Of a stretch of DNA of 64,000 bases, positions 8,455 through 16,295 are shown one piece after another. The stretch covers positions 159,545-223,544 of the forward strand of contig JAFTUG010000012.1 in assembly GCA_017466365.1 (NCBI GenBank). Reading direction: 5' to 3'. A model generated the notes under the pieces. That model saw only the letters and a program-made list of their open reading frames with translations. It ran no database searches and had not been told where the DNA came from. A program made the translations under genes and the position numbers. Position 1 is the first letter of the stretch; each line of letters opens with the position of its first letter. Source of the DNA: Clostridia bacterium. GTDB taxonomy: Bacteria > Bacillota > Clostridia > Oscillospirales > Acutalibacteraceae.

Positions 8455-10581
8455 TTAGTACCAAAGGAAACCGAGAAGGAAAATTCGGATTAACCATTGC
8501 CACCATGCATAAGAAACCGTGATTTCGCATGAATCTGAAATATCTGTGCCTTCAATTGTTGCAGTGATTGTTGTTGTACCCGAACCTACTGCGGTAATGT
8601 TGCCGTTTTCGTCAACGGTTGCAACCTCAGGGTTGGAGGATTCCCAAAGAATTGACTCATCTGAATCCTCTGACAATGTTGCGGATAATTTAAAAGAAGT
8701 CTTATAGGTGATATTTGCTTGATTCTGACTTAAATTTAAAAATTCAACGGAAGATGTGATGATTTCATAATCGACACCATAAGTGATTGCATATTCTAAT
8801 CCGGCGGAGTCGGCAAAACAATACATTTTAAAGCCTATAATTTTGTTCGCACCTTCTGCAATACCGCCTCTAGTGAATGAGGTGTTGGTAAATCCAAATG
8901 CAAACTCTCCGATATTTGTTACGCTTTTAGGAATGGTTATTTTTTTCATGCTGTCACAAGAATCGAAAGCATAATTTCCAATGCTTAACAAATTGGTTGG
9001 CAGTTTTACATCGGTAATATTATAACAATCACTGAAAGCACCGCTTTTTATATTGGTAACGCTGTTTGGAATAATAACATTTTCTAAATTACAGCATCCT
9101 GAAAATGCGTTAACGCCTATTGCTGTTACTCCGTTGGGAATGGGGTATTTTGTATTGCTGTTCTCGCAAGGGAATTTTAGTATCTCGCTTTTATTTTTAT
9201 TAAATAAGACACCGTATTCATCGTTTGAGAAATAATTGTTTTCATCTGATACCGTTATCGTTTTTATTGTTTTACTTTGCCAAAGACTACTGTTTTCATT
9301 ATTGACTGATTTTCCGATTGTAATATGCTCACAGTTTCCTAATGTGTTATATACGGTAATAACGCTGTCGGGAATATAATATTCTGTTAGACTGCATCCA
9401 TAAGGAAATTGAATAAGCTCGGTTTTTTCTTTGTTAAATAATACGCCGTATTCATCGTTTGAATAAAATTTGTTGTCGGGAGAAACAGTGAATTCATTTA
9501 TATTTGTGCATTCTGAAAAAGCGTAGGTTCCGATTCCTTCAACAGAAGATGGAATCGCAATTGAAAGCAAGCTTTCACATCCAGAAAAAGCATTTTCATC
9601 TATTGACTTTACCGAATTGCCGATGATTGCTTCTTTTAGGTTGCAGCAATCATAAAATGCATGTCGACTGATTTTATTTACACTGTTGCCGATTATAACT
9701 TTGGTCAATTCATCACAGCATCTGAATGCTTCTGTGCCGATATCAACAACACTGTCAGATATAATTAAAAAAACAAGGTTTTGGTTTTCATAGAACGCTT
9801 TATCTGAAACTGATAAAACTGTTTCGGGGATTTCGTATTCTGTTTCTTTGTTTTGTTTGGGGCAGAAAAGCAGTTTTGTTTTTTCTCTGTTAAATAATAT
9901 TCCGCAGGAATCGCTTGAAAAGTGCTCGTTTTCGTTCGATACTGTTATTACTTCAAGATTATTTGTTTTTCTAAAGTAATCTGTGTCAAGGTTTTTTACC
10001 GATTTTCCGATTGTAATATGAGTAAGTTTGTCACAGTCATCGAAAGCGGTATCTGCGATGGTTACAACTGTATCGGGAATAGCATATTTGTTATTGCTTT
10101 TTCCTGAAGGATAATGAATAAGTTCTGTTTTATCTTTATTGAAAAGCACACCTTGTTCATCGTTTGAAAAACAAGGATTTTTAGAGTCAACAATTATTTT
10201 TTCAAGACTTGATGCACCCGAAAAAACGCCATCACCGATGCTTTTAACGGTTTCAGGTATGGTTATGCTTGTAAGCTCTGTACAGTTTCTAAATGCGCTG
10301 TGCATAATGGAAGTTACGGGATACCCTTCTATTTCGTTGGGTATTGTAATATCTCCGGTTACCGATGAGCGTGCAGTAATAGCAGCTTCTTCATCTATTA
10401 TTTTGTATCTAAATCCATTATAGGTTAAATTTCCGATAGGTATGGTTGTTAATCGTTTGCGTGTTGTAGAAACGCTTTGTGCACCCGGTGTAGAGAATGC
10501 CGAAACACTCGATATTCCTAATCCGAGCACCAATAACAAAATGGTGATTAGAACAATGTTTTCTTTAAAATTTTTCTTCAT
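8455..10581 (-). CDS. BspA-type leucine-rich repeat surface protein with Big_2 domain
   Basis: This 708-residue exported protein begins with a signal peptide (MKKNFKEN, then IVLITILLLVLGLGISSVSA). Many BspA/LRR_5 repeats follow, of the form IPxSVxxIGxxAFxxCxxL. They are interrupted by spacers reading GVLFNKDKTELIxYP. Near residue 600 a Big_2 Ig-like domain starts (SNPEVATVDENGNITAVGSG). The C-terminus is an aromatic tail, WWQWLIRIFLLGFLWY. There is no LPXTG motif. ATG 10581 has GGAGG 8 bases upstream; a longer reading to 10659 would extend into the leader. Such proteins act as adhesins or as substrate-binding surface proteins in gut bacteria. It is transcribed from 10751-10779 through a structured leader. 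Confidence 0.88.
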   Translation of the reverse strand: MKKNFKENIVLITILLLVLGLGISSVSAFSTPGAQSVSTTRKRLTTIPIGNLTYNGFRYKIIDEEAAITARSSVTGDITIPNEIEGYPVTSIMHSAFRNCTELTSITIPETVKSIGDGVFSGASSLEKIIVDSKNPCFSNDEQGVLFNKDKTELIHYPSGKSNNKYAIPDTVVTIADTAFDDCDKLTHITIGKSVKNLDTDYFRKTNNLEVITVSNENEHFSSDSCGILFNREKTKLLFCPKQNKETEYEIPETVLSVSDKAFYENQNLVFLIISDSVVDIGTEAFRCCDELTKVIIGNSVNKISRHAFYDCCNLKEAIIGNSVKSIDENAFSGCESLLSIAIPSSVEGIGTYAFSECTNINEFTVSPDNKFYSNDEYGVLFNKEKTELIQFPYGCSLTEYYIPDSVITVYNTLGNCEHITIGKSVNNENSSLWQSKTIKTITVSDENNYFSNDEYGVLFNKNKSEILKFPCENSNTKYPIPNGVTAIGVNAFSGCCNLENVIIPNSVTNIKSGAFSDCYNITDVKLPTNLLSIGNYAFDSCDSMKKITIPKSVTNIGEFAFGFTNTSFTRGGIAEGANKIIGFKMYCFADSAGLEYAITYGVDYEIITSSVEFLNLSQNQANITYKTSFKLSATLSEDSDESILWESSNPEVATVDENGNITAVGSGTTTITATIEGTDISDSCEITVSYAWWQWLIRIFLLGFLWY

Positions 10582-10600
10582 TAATAAATCCTCCATAACT

Positions 10601-10627
10601 AAAAAGTGCGCAGCCGAAGCCACGCAC
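10601..10627 (-). terminator. Leader terminator/attenuator hairpin upstream of BspA-like gene
   Basis: Reading the minus strand, GTGCGTGGC, a TTCG loop and GCTGCGCAC form a 9-bp stem followed directly by TTTTT. It lies only about 7 bases before the GGAGG of the gene, so it would stop transcription before the coding region. An upstream GGCTGCG (about 10634-10640) can pair with CGTGGC of the 5' arm, forming a competing antiterminator. Confidence 0.65.
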
Positions 10628-10744
10628 CGAAAAACGCAGCCTCGTTCTTGTTGCAACACAATTCAAACCGACATAGGAATGACAAACTAAGCATACGTTT
10701 TTACCAAACGCATACCTATGCCGTAATTTTAAAAATTGTGTTGC
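10628..10744 (-). ncRNA. Structured 5' leader RNA of unknown class (riboswitch-like)
   Basis: The predicted transcript start is near 10744. The leader can fold into a stacked three-part stem: GCAACACAATT (10744-10734) pairs perfectly with AATTGTGTTGC (10663-10653); CGGCATAGG (10723-10715) pairs with CCTATGTCG (10677-10669) with one G-U; and TATGCGTTT (10714-10706) pairs with AAACGTATG (10700-10692). Internal loops separate the stems. With the terminator hairpin at 10601-10627 this has the layout of a transcriptional riboswitch or protein-controlled attenuator. I do not recognise the aptamer class. Confidence 0.55.
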
Positions 10745-10750
10745 GCAAAT

Positions 10751-10779
10751 ATTATATCACAGAGAAATTCCATAATCAA
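10751..10779 (-). promoter_or_regulatory. sigma-A promoter for the BspA-like gene at 10581
   Basis: On the minus strand: TTGATT (10779-10774), 17-base spacer, and TATAAT (10756-10751) preceded by TG (extended -10). It would start transcription near 10744, leaving a leader of about 160 bases. Confidence 0.8.
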
Positions 10780-10796
10780 GCAGAAATAAATTTTCT

Positions 10797-10970
10797 GTTG
10801 CTTGTACAACCACCTCATCCGTCGCTATGCGACACCTTCTCCTCAAGGAGAAGGCTGATCGGCAAGCAAAATTACAGATGAATATTTGGTTTAAAAGAAG
10901 CTTTTTGTTATGGCTTCCCCTTGAGGGGAAGCTCCGTCATAGACGGTGATGAGGTGGTTGCGTAAGCAAC
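10797..10970. repeat. MITE-like non-coding repeat with 23-bp terminal inverted repeats
   Basis: The ends are inverted repeats: GTTGCTTGTACAACCACCTC starts the left copy (10797-10819), and the right copy (10948-10970) matches its complement at 20 of 23 positions. Inside are perfect small hairpins: GTCGC/GCGAC, CCTTCTCC-TCAA-GGAGAAGG, GCTTCCCC-TTGA-GGGGAAGC and CCGTC/GACGG. No coding potential is visible. I see no convincing target-site duplication. It fills most of the 466-base gap between the BspA-like gene and the radical SAM gene; the rest of that gap is the BspA leader and promoter, and the start region of the radical SAM gene. Confidence 0.75.
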
Positions 10971-11005
10971 AATTAAAATCTCCTGTAGATTTTTTGGAAA
11001 ACTTA

Positions 11006-11014
11006 TGCTATTAT
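11006..11014 (+). promoter_or_regulatory. Possible extended -10 promoter for the radical SAM operon
   Basis: TGCTATTAT is an extended -10 element about 34 bases upstream of the ATG at 11048. Only a weak -35 (TAGATT at 10986) is present at the right distance. Confidence 0.45.
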
Positions 11015-11047
11015 ATATTAGTTAAATTAATTTTCAGGAGAATTTGT

Positions 11048-12904
11048 ATGTATCCGAAAGAACTTGAAAAATTTTTGCTTAAGGTTCAGAAGCCCGGCAG
11101 ATATACGGGCGGTGAGCTTAACAGCATTGTGAAAGACAAATCAAAAATCGATATCCGCTATGCATTCTGTTTTCCCGATACCTATGAAATCGGTATGTCG
11201 CATCTCGGCATGAAAATTCTTTACTCTCTTGTAAATGCAAGGGAGGATGCTTGGTGCGAAAGAGTTTTTGCTCCGTGGGTTGATATGGAAGAGGTAATGC
11301 GTGAAAACAATATTCCTCTTTATGCACTTGAAAGCGGAGATGCAATAAAGAATTTCGATATTCTCGGTTTTACCATGCAGTATGAATTGAGTTACACCAA
11401 TGTTCTTAATATGCTCGATCTTGCAGGCTTGCCCGTAAGATCAAAGGACAGAACCGCTCTCACTCCTATTGTAATTGCAGGCGGTACATGTGTATGCAAT
11501 TCAGAACCCATGGCTGAATTCTTTGATATCACTCTTCCCGGTGACGGCGAAGAGGTTACAAATGAGCTTATCGATTTGCTTAAAGAATATAAGGCAAAGG
11601 GCGCAACAAAGCAGGAATTCCTTGTTGCCGCTGCACAGATTAAGGGCGTTTATGTTCCTTCGCTTTACGAGGTTGAATATAATGATGATAAAACCGTTAA
11701 ATCCGTAACTCCCACAAACGGCGCACCCGAAAAGGTGGTTAAAAGAAACGTTGCGAATCTTGATGAAATGTTTTCACCCACGGAATTCGTTGTCCCGTTT
11801 CTTGAAGTTGTTCACGACAGAACAACGGTTGAAATTTTCAGAGGCTGCATAAGAGGCTGCCGTTTCTGTCAGGCAGGATTCCTGAACAGACCTTTAAGAA
11901 GCAAATCCCCCGAGGTTGTTGAAGCGCAGTGCAAAGCTATCTGCGACAGCACGGGTTATGATGAAATTTCGCTTTGCTCATTAAGCACGAGCGACTACAG
12001 GGGTCTTGAAACTCTTATAAAAAACATGCTTCCGTGGACAATCGATGAAAAAATCAATATTGCTTTGCCTTCTTTGCGTGCGGATAATTTCCCGAAGGAG
12101 CTTATGGAAAAGCTCAATGCAGTCAGAAGAAGCGGACTTACTTTTGCACCCGAAGCAGGTACACAGCGTTTGCGTGACGTTATCAACAAGAATATAACCG
12201 AAGAAGAGGTTTTGCATACTGCTGCACAGGCGTTTTCGGGCGGTTGGACTGCCGTGAAGCTCTATTTTATGATAGGCTTGCCTACCGAAACGGAGGAGGA
12301 TATCCGCGGCATTTCGAACCTTGCCCAAGCGGTTGTTGACGAATTCTATAAGAATCCCGATAAACCCAAGGGCAAGAGTGTAAGCGTAAGCATAAGCCTC
12401 GCTTCGCTTGTTCCCAAGCCCTTCACCCCCTTCCAATGGGAGCCGCAGGATAAACCCGATACCCTTATCGAAAAGCAGGATTTCCTTGTTTCCTGCGTAA
12501 CAACAAGAAAGGTCAATGTTTCAAGGCATGTTCCCTGGACAAGCTTCCTTGAGGGCGTTTTTGCAAGAGGTGACAGACGCCTTGCCGATGTTATTGAAAC
12601 AGCATGGCGCAAGGGCTGCAAGCTTGACGGCTGGTCGGAGCATCTTAAAAAAGAAGCCTGGGAAGAAAGCTTTGAAGAAAACGGAATTGATCCGTTCTTT
12701 TATACTGCAAGACGCCGTGATTATGATGAAATTCTCCCCTGGGAGCATATGGATTACGGTGTTACAAAAAAATTCCTCATCAGTGAAAATAAAAAAGCCC
12801 ATGAAGGCGTAACAACTGCTTGCTGCCGTGAAAAATGTGCAGGCTGCGGCGCAAATAAACTCAACGGAGGTGCATGCGATGAAATCGGTAAGACTGTGGT
12901 TTAA
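11048..12904 (+). CDS. B12-binding domain radical SAM protein (TIGR03960 family)
   Basis: This 618-residue protein belongs to the TIGR03960 family. It has an N-terminal cobalamin-binding-like region (FPDTYEIGMSHLGMKILYSL) and a radical SAM core with the iron-sulfur motif FRGCIRGCRFCQAG (CxxxCxxC). The core also shows SLSTSDYRGLETL and PSLRAD. The C-terminus carries a Cys-rich stretch, CCREKCAGCGANKLNGGAC, suggesting a second cluster or metal site. The start at ATG 11048 follows AGGAG by 7 bases; earlier in-frame ATGs lie inside the upstream repeat. The partner DUF2344 gene overlaps its 3' end by 26 bases, the usual arrangement of this pair. The reaction is unknown. Confidence 0.88.
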   Translation: MYPKELEKFLLKVQKPGRYTGGELNSIVKDKSKIDIRYAFCFPDTYEIGMSHLGMKILYSLVNAREDAWCERVFAPWVDMEEVMRENNIPLYALESGDAIKNFDILGFTMQYELSYTNVLNMLDLAGLPVRSKDRTALTPIVIAGGTCVCNSEPMAEFFDITLPGDGEEVTNELIDLLKEYKAKGATKQEFLVAAAQIKGVYVPSLYEVEYNDDKTVKSVTPTNGAPEKVVKRNVANLDEMFSPTEFVVPFLEVVHDRTTVEIFRGCIRGCRFCQAGFLNRPLRSKSPEVVEAQCKAICDSTGYDEISLCSLSTSDYRGLETLIKNMLPWTIDEKINIALPSLRADNFPKELMEKLNAVRRSGLTFAPEAGTQRLRDVINKNITEEEVLHTAAQAFSGGWTAVKLYFMIGLPTETEEDIRGISNLAQAVVDEFYKNPDKPKGKSVSVSISLASLVPKPFTPFQWEPQDKPDTLIEKQDFLVSCVTTRKVNVSRHVPWTSFLEGVFARGDRRLADVIETAWRKGCKLDGWSEHLKKEAWEESFEENGIDPFFYTARRRDYDEILPWEHMDYGVTKKFLISENKKAHEGVTTACCREKCAGCGANKLNGGACDEIGKTVV

Positions 12905-13541
12905 AAAAGACGGACTTGCCGTCTATATCTCTCACCTCGATATGAACCGCTGCATGACAAGAGCGGTGCGCCGTGCGAATATTCCGCTTTGGTATACAGA
13001 AGGCTTCAATCCTCATCCGTATATGACATTTCTTATGCCTCTTCCTCTCGGTCAGTCAGGTATGCGTGAACCGCTTGATATAAGAATCGAGGAGGAACTT
13101 TCGTTCAAAGAAATAAAGAACAGACTCAATTCTGTTATGCCAGAAGGAATAGAAATTGTAGATGTTGCAAAACCGATTTGCAAACCCAATGAAATTGCTG
13201 CAGGTGAATATGAAATCGATGTTGAATTTTCATCCGAAGGTGAAGCGGAGGGCTTTGCGGCAGGTGCCGCATCGGTAATTGAAAGCGGAGTTCTCAATGC
13301 TGAAAAACGAAGCAAGAGGGGAATAAAAACCGTCAATCTTTGCGAGCTTATCCGTTCGTTTGAGATTTGCTCCGACGGAAATTTCGTTCGTGTAAAAACC
13401 GTTCTTGCTGCAGGTAACTCCGTTAATCTTAATGCAGAGCTGCTTATGAGCGCGCTATGCAATGAATTTTCCGCAGAACCCGAAAAGACGGAGATAGTCA
13501 GAACAAAGCTTTTAAGGGAAGATTTAAGCATATTTGAATAA
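12879..13541 (+). CDS. TIGR03936/DUF2344 radical SAM-associated protein
   Basis: This 220-residue protein is the usual partner of the TIGR03960 radical SAM protein; in some bacteria the two are fused. The opening RLWFKKDGLAVYISHLDMNR and the following WYTEGFNPHPYMTFLMPLPL are typical of DUF2344. The start at 12879 has CGGAGGTG 6 bases upstream and overlaps the radical SAM gene by 26 bases. It lacks membrane segments and obvious catalytic motifs. The pair is inferred to modify an RNA or a ribosome-related target, because it is often found beside ribosomal protein genes (here rplS); this is not proven. Confidence 0.85.
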   Translation: MKSVRLWFKKDGLAVYISHLDMNRCMTRAVRRANIPLWYTEGFNPHPYMTFLMPLPLGQSGMREPLDIRIEEELSFKEIKNRLNSVMPEGIEIVDVAKPICKPNEIAAGEYEIDVEFSSEGEAEGFAAGAASVIESGVLNAEKRSKRGIKTVNLCELIRSFEICSDGNFVRVKTVLAAGNSVNLNAELLMSALCNEFSAEPEKTEIVRTKLLREDLSIFE

Positions 13542-13618
13542 TATCAAACCCGCCAAAATGCAAAATCCCGTCATTTTGTTTAAATTCTCAAAAACTTGCG
13601 AATTTAACAAAAAAATGC

Positions 13619-13647
13619 TTGCATTCCTTTAAAAGATATGATATTAT
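13619..13647 (+). promoter_or_regulatory. sigma-A promoter for rplS
   Basis: TTGCAT (13619-13624), 17-base spacer and TATTAT (13642-13647), preceded by TG (extended -10). Confidence 0.75.
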
Positions 13648-13654
13648 ATTACTC

Positions 13655-13782
13655 GCATTTGTGCCGTCAGTTGCGGCTTCGGCTCTCAAAGACGGGGTTT
13701 AATGCCAATAACATTAAAGCGGATGTTCCTCTTTTAGATAAAATCTATTATGAACACCTGAAAAAATCGGAGGAAAATAACA
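13655..13782 (+). ncRNA. Possible structured leader of rplS
   Basis: About 130 bases separate the predicted start of transcription from the rplS ATG. CCGTC (13664-13668) can pair with GACGG (13692-13696) around an inner GCGGCTTCGGCT segment. Leaders that autoregulate ribosomal proteins, including L19, are known in Firmicutes, but I cannot match this one to a consensus by eye. Confidence 0.35.
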
Positions 13783-14127
13783 ATGGATGCACTCAAATTG
13801 ATCGCACAGGATTCACTCAAATCCGAAGTTCCCGCAATCGAAATCGGTGATACCGTTAAGGTTCACGTTAAGATTCGCGAAGGTGACAAAGAAAGAATTC
13901 AGGTTTTTGAAGGCACTGTAATCGCTCGCAAGGGTTCAGGCATTTCCGAAACCTTCACAGTTCGCCGCCTTTCATACGGTGTAGGTGTTGAAAGGGTATT
14001 CCCCCTTCATTCCCCCAACGTTGCAAAGGTTGAGGTTGTAAGACACGGTCGTGTCCGCAGAAGCAAGCTTTATTACCTCAGAGACAGAGTCGGTAAGGCT
14101 GCTAAAGTTAAGGAACAGATCAGATAA
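13783..14127 (+). CDS. rplS: 50S ribosomal protein L19
   Basis: L19 is a large-subunit protein at the 30S-50S interface. The 114-residue sequence shows the family motifs [39 protein letters not shown] and [18 protein letters not shown]. Normal length. GGAGG lies 10 bases upstream of the ATG. It has its own promoter and a terminator follows, so it is probably monocistronic although it heads the conserved Firmicutes order rplS-lepB-rbgA-rnhB-yraN. Confidence 0.97.
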   Translation: MDALKLIAQDSLKSEVPAIEIGDTVKVHVKIREGDKERIQVFEGTVIARKGSGISETFTVRRLSYGVGVERVFPLHSPNVAKVEVVRHGRVRRSKLYYLRDRVGKAAKVKEQIR

Positions 14128-14137
14128 TGAGCATGAG

Positions 14138-14166
14138 GGTGTAACAATTTTAGGGTTGTTACACCT
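14138..14166 (+). terminator. Terminator after rplS
   Basis: GGTGTAACAA and TTGTTACACC form a 10-bp perfect stem around a TTTTAGGG loop, followed by TTTATTGTTATTT. Confidence 0.8.
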
Positions 14167-14229
14167 TTATTGTTATTTCTTTAATTAATTACTTCATAAT
14201 CAAATTATTATTGCGAAAGGGGGAATACC

Positions 14230-14820
14230 ATGAGAAGAATTGAAGAATTCTGGATTGAATTCAATCCGCCTGCAGTTCAGGAAGAAGTGAAAACCTCGGG
14301 AGCGCTTCAATTGGTCTATGATATGGTCGATTCCCTGAAAGGCGCAATTATAGTTGTATTTCTTGTTTTCGCTTTCATATTCAGAGCGATAGGCGTTGAC
14401 GGCGAATCAATGGTTCCTACGTTAAATGACGGTGACTGGGTTGCAATTTCGGGTGTTACAACAAGCATCGAACGGGGCGATATAGTTGTTGTTACTCAAC
14501 CGTGGGAAAGAAACGTTCCGATTATAAAGCGTGTTATTGCTGTCGGCGGTGATACGGTATATATTGATTTTGACAGCAGCAAGGTTTATGTTAACGGCAC
14601 TGAAATTTATGAGCCTTATATCAAAGAGCCTACAAAAACAAGCTACGATGTTGAATTTCCGCTGACTGTTGAGGAAGGCAAGATTTTTGTCATGGGCGAT
14701 AACCGCAATGTTTCGCTTGACAGCCGTTCAAGTAAAATCGGTCTTATTGATGAGGGATATGTTCTCGGTAAGGCGCTTGTAAGGCTTCATCCCGCAGCGG
14801 AATGGAAAATTTACGACTGA
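14230..14820 (+). CDS. lepB: Signal peptidase I (first of two)
   Basis: This type I signal peptidase of 196 residues removes signal peptides from exported proteins. It has one membrane segment near residues 36-55 (KGAIIVVFLVFAFIFRAIGV). The catalytic Ser is in GESMVPTL, the Lys base in IIKRVIAVGGD, and box E reads MGDNRNVSLDSR. AAAGGGGGA lies before ATG 14230. It is followed 14 bases later by a second signal peptidase gene; the two are close paralogues. The active-site Ser lies just outside the membrane segment, as in SipS-type enzymes. Confidence 0.95.
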   Translation: MRRIEEFWIEFNPPAVQEEVKTSGALQLVYDMVDSLKGAIIVVFLVFAFIFRAIGVDGESMVPTLNDGDWVAISGVTTSIERGDIVVVTQPWERNVPIIKRVIAVGGDTVYIDFDSSKVYVNGTEIYEPYIKEPTKTSYDVEFPLTVEEGKIFVMGDNRNVSLDSRSSKIGLIDEGYVLGKALVRLHPAAEWKIYD

Positions 14821-14834
14821 AAGAGGTGCTTTTG

Positions 14835-15398
14835 ATGTCTGAAAATATAAATGACAAAAAGGAACAAGGCGGTTTTGTCCGCACATGCTTTGACGTTGTT
14901 TCAATAATTGCATCGGCAATAGCGGCGGTTGCAATAGTTTTTATTTTTCTTTTCAGAACGGTCGGTGTTGTAGGCGATTCCATGTATCCCACTCTTCATA
15001 ATACTGACAGAATTATTCTTTCCGCGTTTTATGATGAATCGGAAAACGGCGATATTGTTGTTACCTGTCAGCCGTCCAAGTCACCTGTTATTCCCGATGT
15101 TCTTGTTAAAAGAGTAATTGCCACAGAGGGTCAGACGGTTGATATTGATTTTGAAAAGGGTGTTGTTTACGTTGACGGTGTTGCTCTTGACGAGCCGTAC
15201 ATCAACGAACCCACGCATGACAGAGAGAATTTCTATGAACCCGTAACCGTTCCCGAAGGATATGTTTTTGTTATGGGTGATAACCGAAATCATTCAACGG
15301 ATAGCCGTGATAACCGAGTAGGACTCATCAGAGAAGAATATATACTCGGAGAGGCACTTTTCAGAATTGTGCCTTTCGGACAGTTTAAGATAGGTTAA
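14835..15398 (+). CDS. lepB: Signal peptidase I (second of two)
   Basis: This 187-residue type I signal peptidase is a paralogue of the preceding gene. It has one membrane segment (residues 20-42, ending FLFRTVGVVG), catalytic Ser in GDSMYPTL, Lys in VLVKRVIATEGQ and box E in MGDNRNHSTDSRD. The ATG at 14835 is supported by AGAGGTG upstream; an earlier ATG at 14802 lies within the previous gene. It is followed by rbgA after 4 bases, so the two lepB genes and rbgA are one operon. Different substrate preferences for the two are possible but not visible. Confidence 0.94.
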   Translation: MSENINDKKEQGGFVRTCFDVVSIIASAIAAVAIVFIFLFRTVGVVGDSMYPTLHNTDRIILSAFYDESENGDIVVTCQPSKSPVIPDVLVKRVIATEGQTVDIDFEKGVVYVDGVALDEPYINEPTHDRENFYEPVTVPEGYVFVMGDNRNHSTDSRDNRVGLIREEYILGEALFRIVPFGQFKIG

Positions 15399-15402
15399 AA
15401 TT

Positions 15403-16254
15403 ATGAATGAAAATATGACGGTTCAGTGGTTTCCCGGCCATATGGCGAAAACCCGCAGACTAATAAAAGAAAGCCTGCATCTTGTTGATGCGGTTTGCGA
15501 AATAGTTGATGCAAGAATTCCCGAAAGCAGCAGAAATCCCGAGATTGATGAAATTGTGGGCTCAAAGCCGAGAATAGTTTTGCTCAACAAGTGTGACCTT
15601 GCAGATGATAATGCAACTGCAAGAAAAATAAAAGAGCTTGCTTCAAAGGGCATAACCGCATTGCCTGTTGACTGCAGAAGCGGCAAGGGGCTTGATAAAT
15701 TTCAAACTGCCGTAAGAGAGGTTCTTAAAGATAAAATAAAAGCCAATACCGAAAAGGGCATGGCGGGTAAATCTCTCCGTGTTATGGTAGTCGGAATACC
15801 CAACACGGGCAAATCCTCATTCATTAACAGGATGGCGGGTAAGAACCGTGCAAAGGTTGCCGATAAGCCCGGTGTTACAAGGAGCAATCAATGGTTTACA
15901 ATCGGCTCTGGAATAGAGCTTCTTGATACTCCCGGTGTTCTTTGGCCCAAATTTGAGGACCCAGAGGTAGGCTTTAAGCTTGCTTTTATCGGTTCGGTTA
16001 AGGATGAAATCCTTGACAGCCAGGAAATTGCGGTAAGACTCCTTCTTGTTATGCAGAAGAATTATCCTCAAAGGCTCACTGAAAGATATAAAATAAGCGA
16101 TTTTGAAGATATTGAGCCCTATGAGCTTTTGGAGCTTATAGGTGCAAAAAGAGGAATGCTTATAAAGGGCGGAGAAACGGATACGGAAAGAGCGGCGGTT
16201 ATGCTGCTTGATGAGTATCGTTCAGGAAAGCTCGGGAAGCTTACTCTTGATTAA
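15403..16254 (+). CDS. rbgA: Ribosome biogenesis GTPase RbgA (YlqF)
   Basis: RbgA is a circularly permuted GTPase needed for late assembly of the 50S subunit. In the 283 residues the G motifs come in permuted order: G4 LNKCDL near residue 64, G5 region, then G1 GIPNTGKSSF near residue 126, G2 PGVTRS and G3 DTPGVLWP. The N-terminus QWFPGHMAKT is family-typical. The C-terminal ANTAR-like helical domain is present. Spacing of 4 bases after lepB suggests coupling; the ribosome binding site (ATAGG) is weak. An alternative start is at 15415. Confidence 0.95.
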   Translation: MNENMTVQWFPGHMAKTRRLIKESLHLVDAVCEIVDARIPESSRNPEIDEIVGSKPRIVLLNKCDLADDNATARKIKELASKGITALPVDCRSGKGLDKFQTAVREVLKDKIKANTEKGMAGKSLRVMVVGIPNTGKSSFINRMAGKNRAKVADKPGVTRSNQWFTIGSGIELLDTPGVLWPKFEDPEVGFKLAFIGSVKDEILDSQEIAVRLLLVMQKNYPQRLTERYKISDFEDIEPYELLELIGAKRGMLIKGGETDTERAAVMLLDEYRSGKLGKLTLD

Positions 16255-16255
16255 C

Positions 16256-16278
16256 AAACGGCGGATTGTCCGCTGTTT
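16256..16278 (+). terminator. Weak hairpin after rbgA
   Basis: AAACGGCGGA pairs with TCCGCTGTTT around a TTG loop. Only a short T stretch ends the stem, so it may reduce rather than stop transcription into the capA-like gene. Confidence 0.4.
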
Positions 16279-16295
16279 AAGTTAGAGGTGTTGTT

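Noticed and set aside
10601-10744. Leader of the BspA-like gene as a known c-di-GMP riboswitch
   Set aside because: c-di-GMP switches do control clostridial adhesins, but I cannot find the conserved GEMM core or the type II core in this leader. I left the class open.
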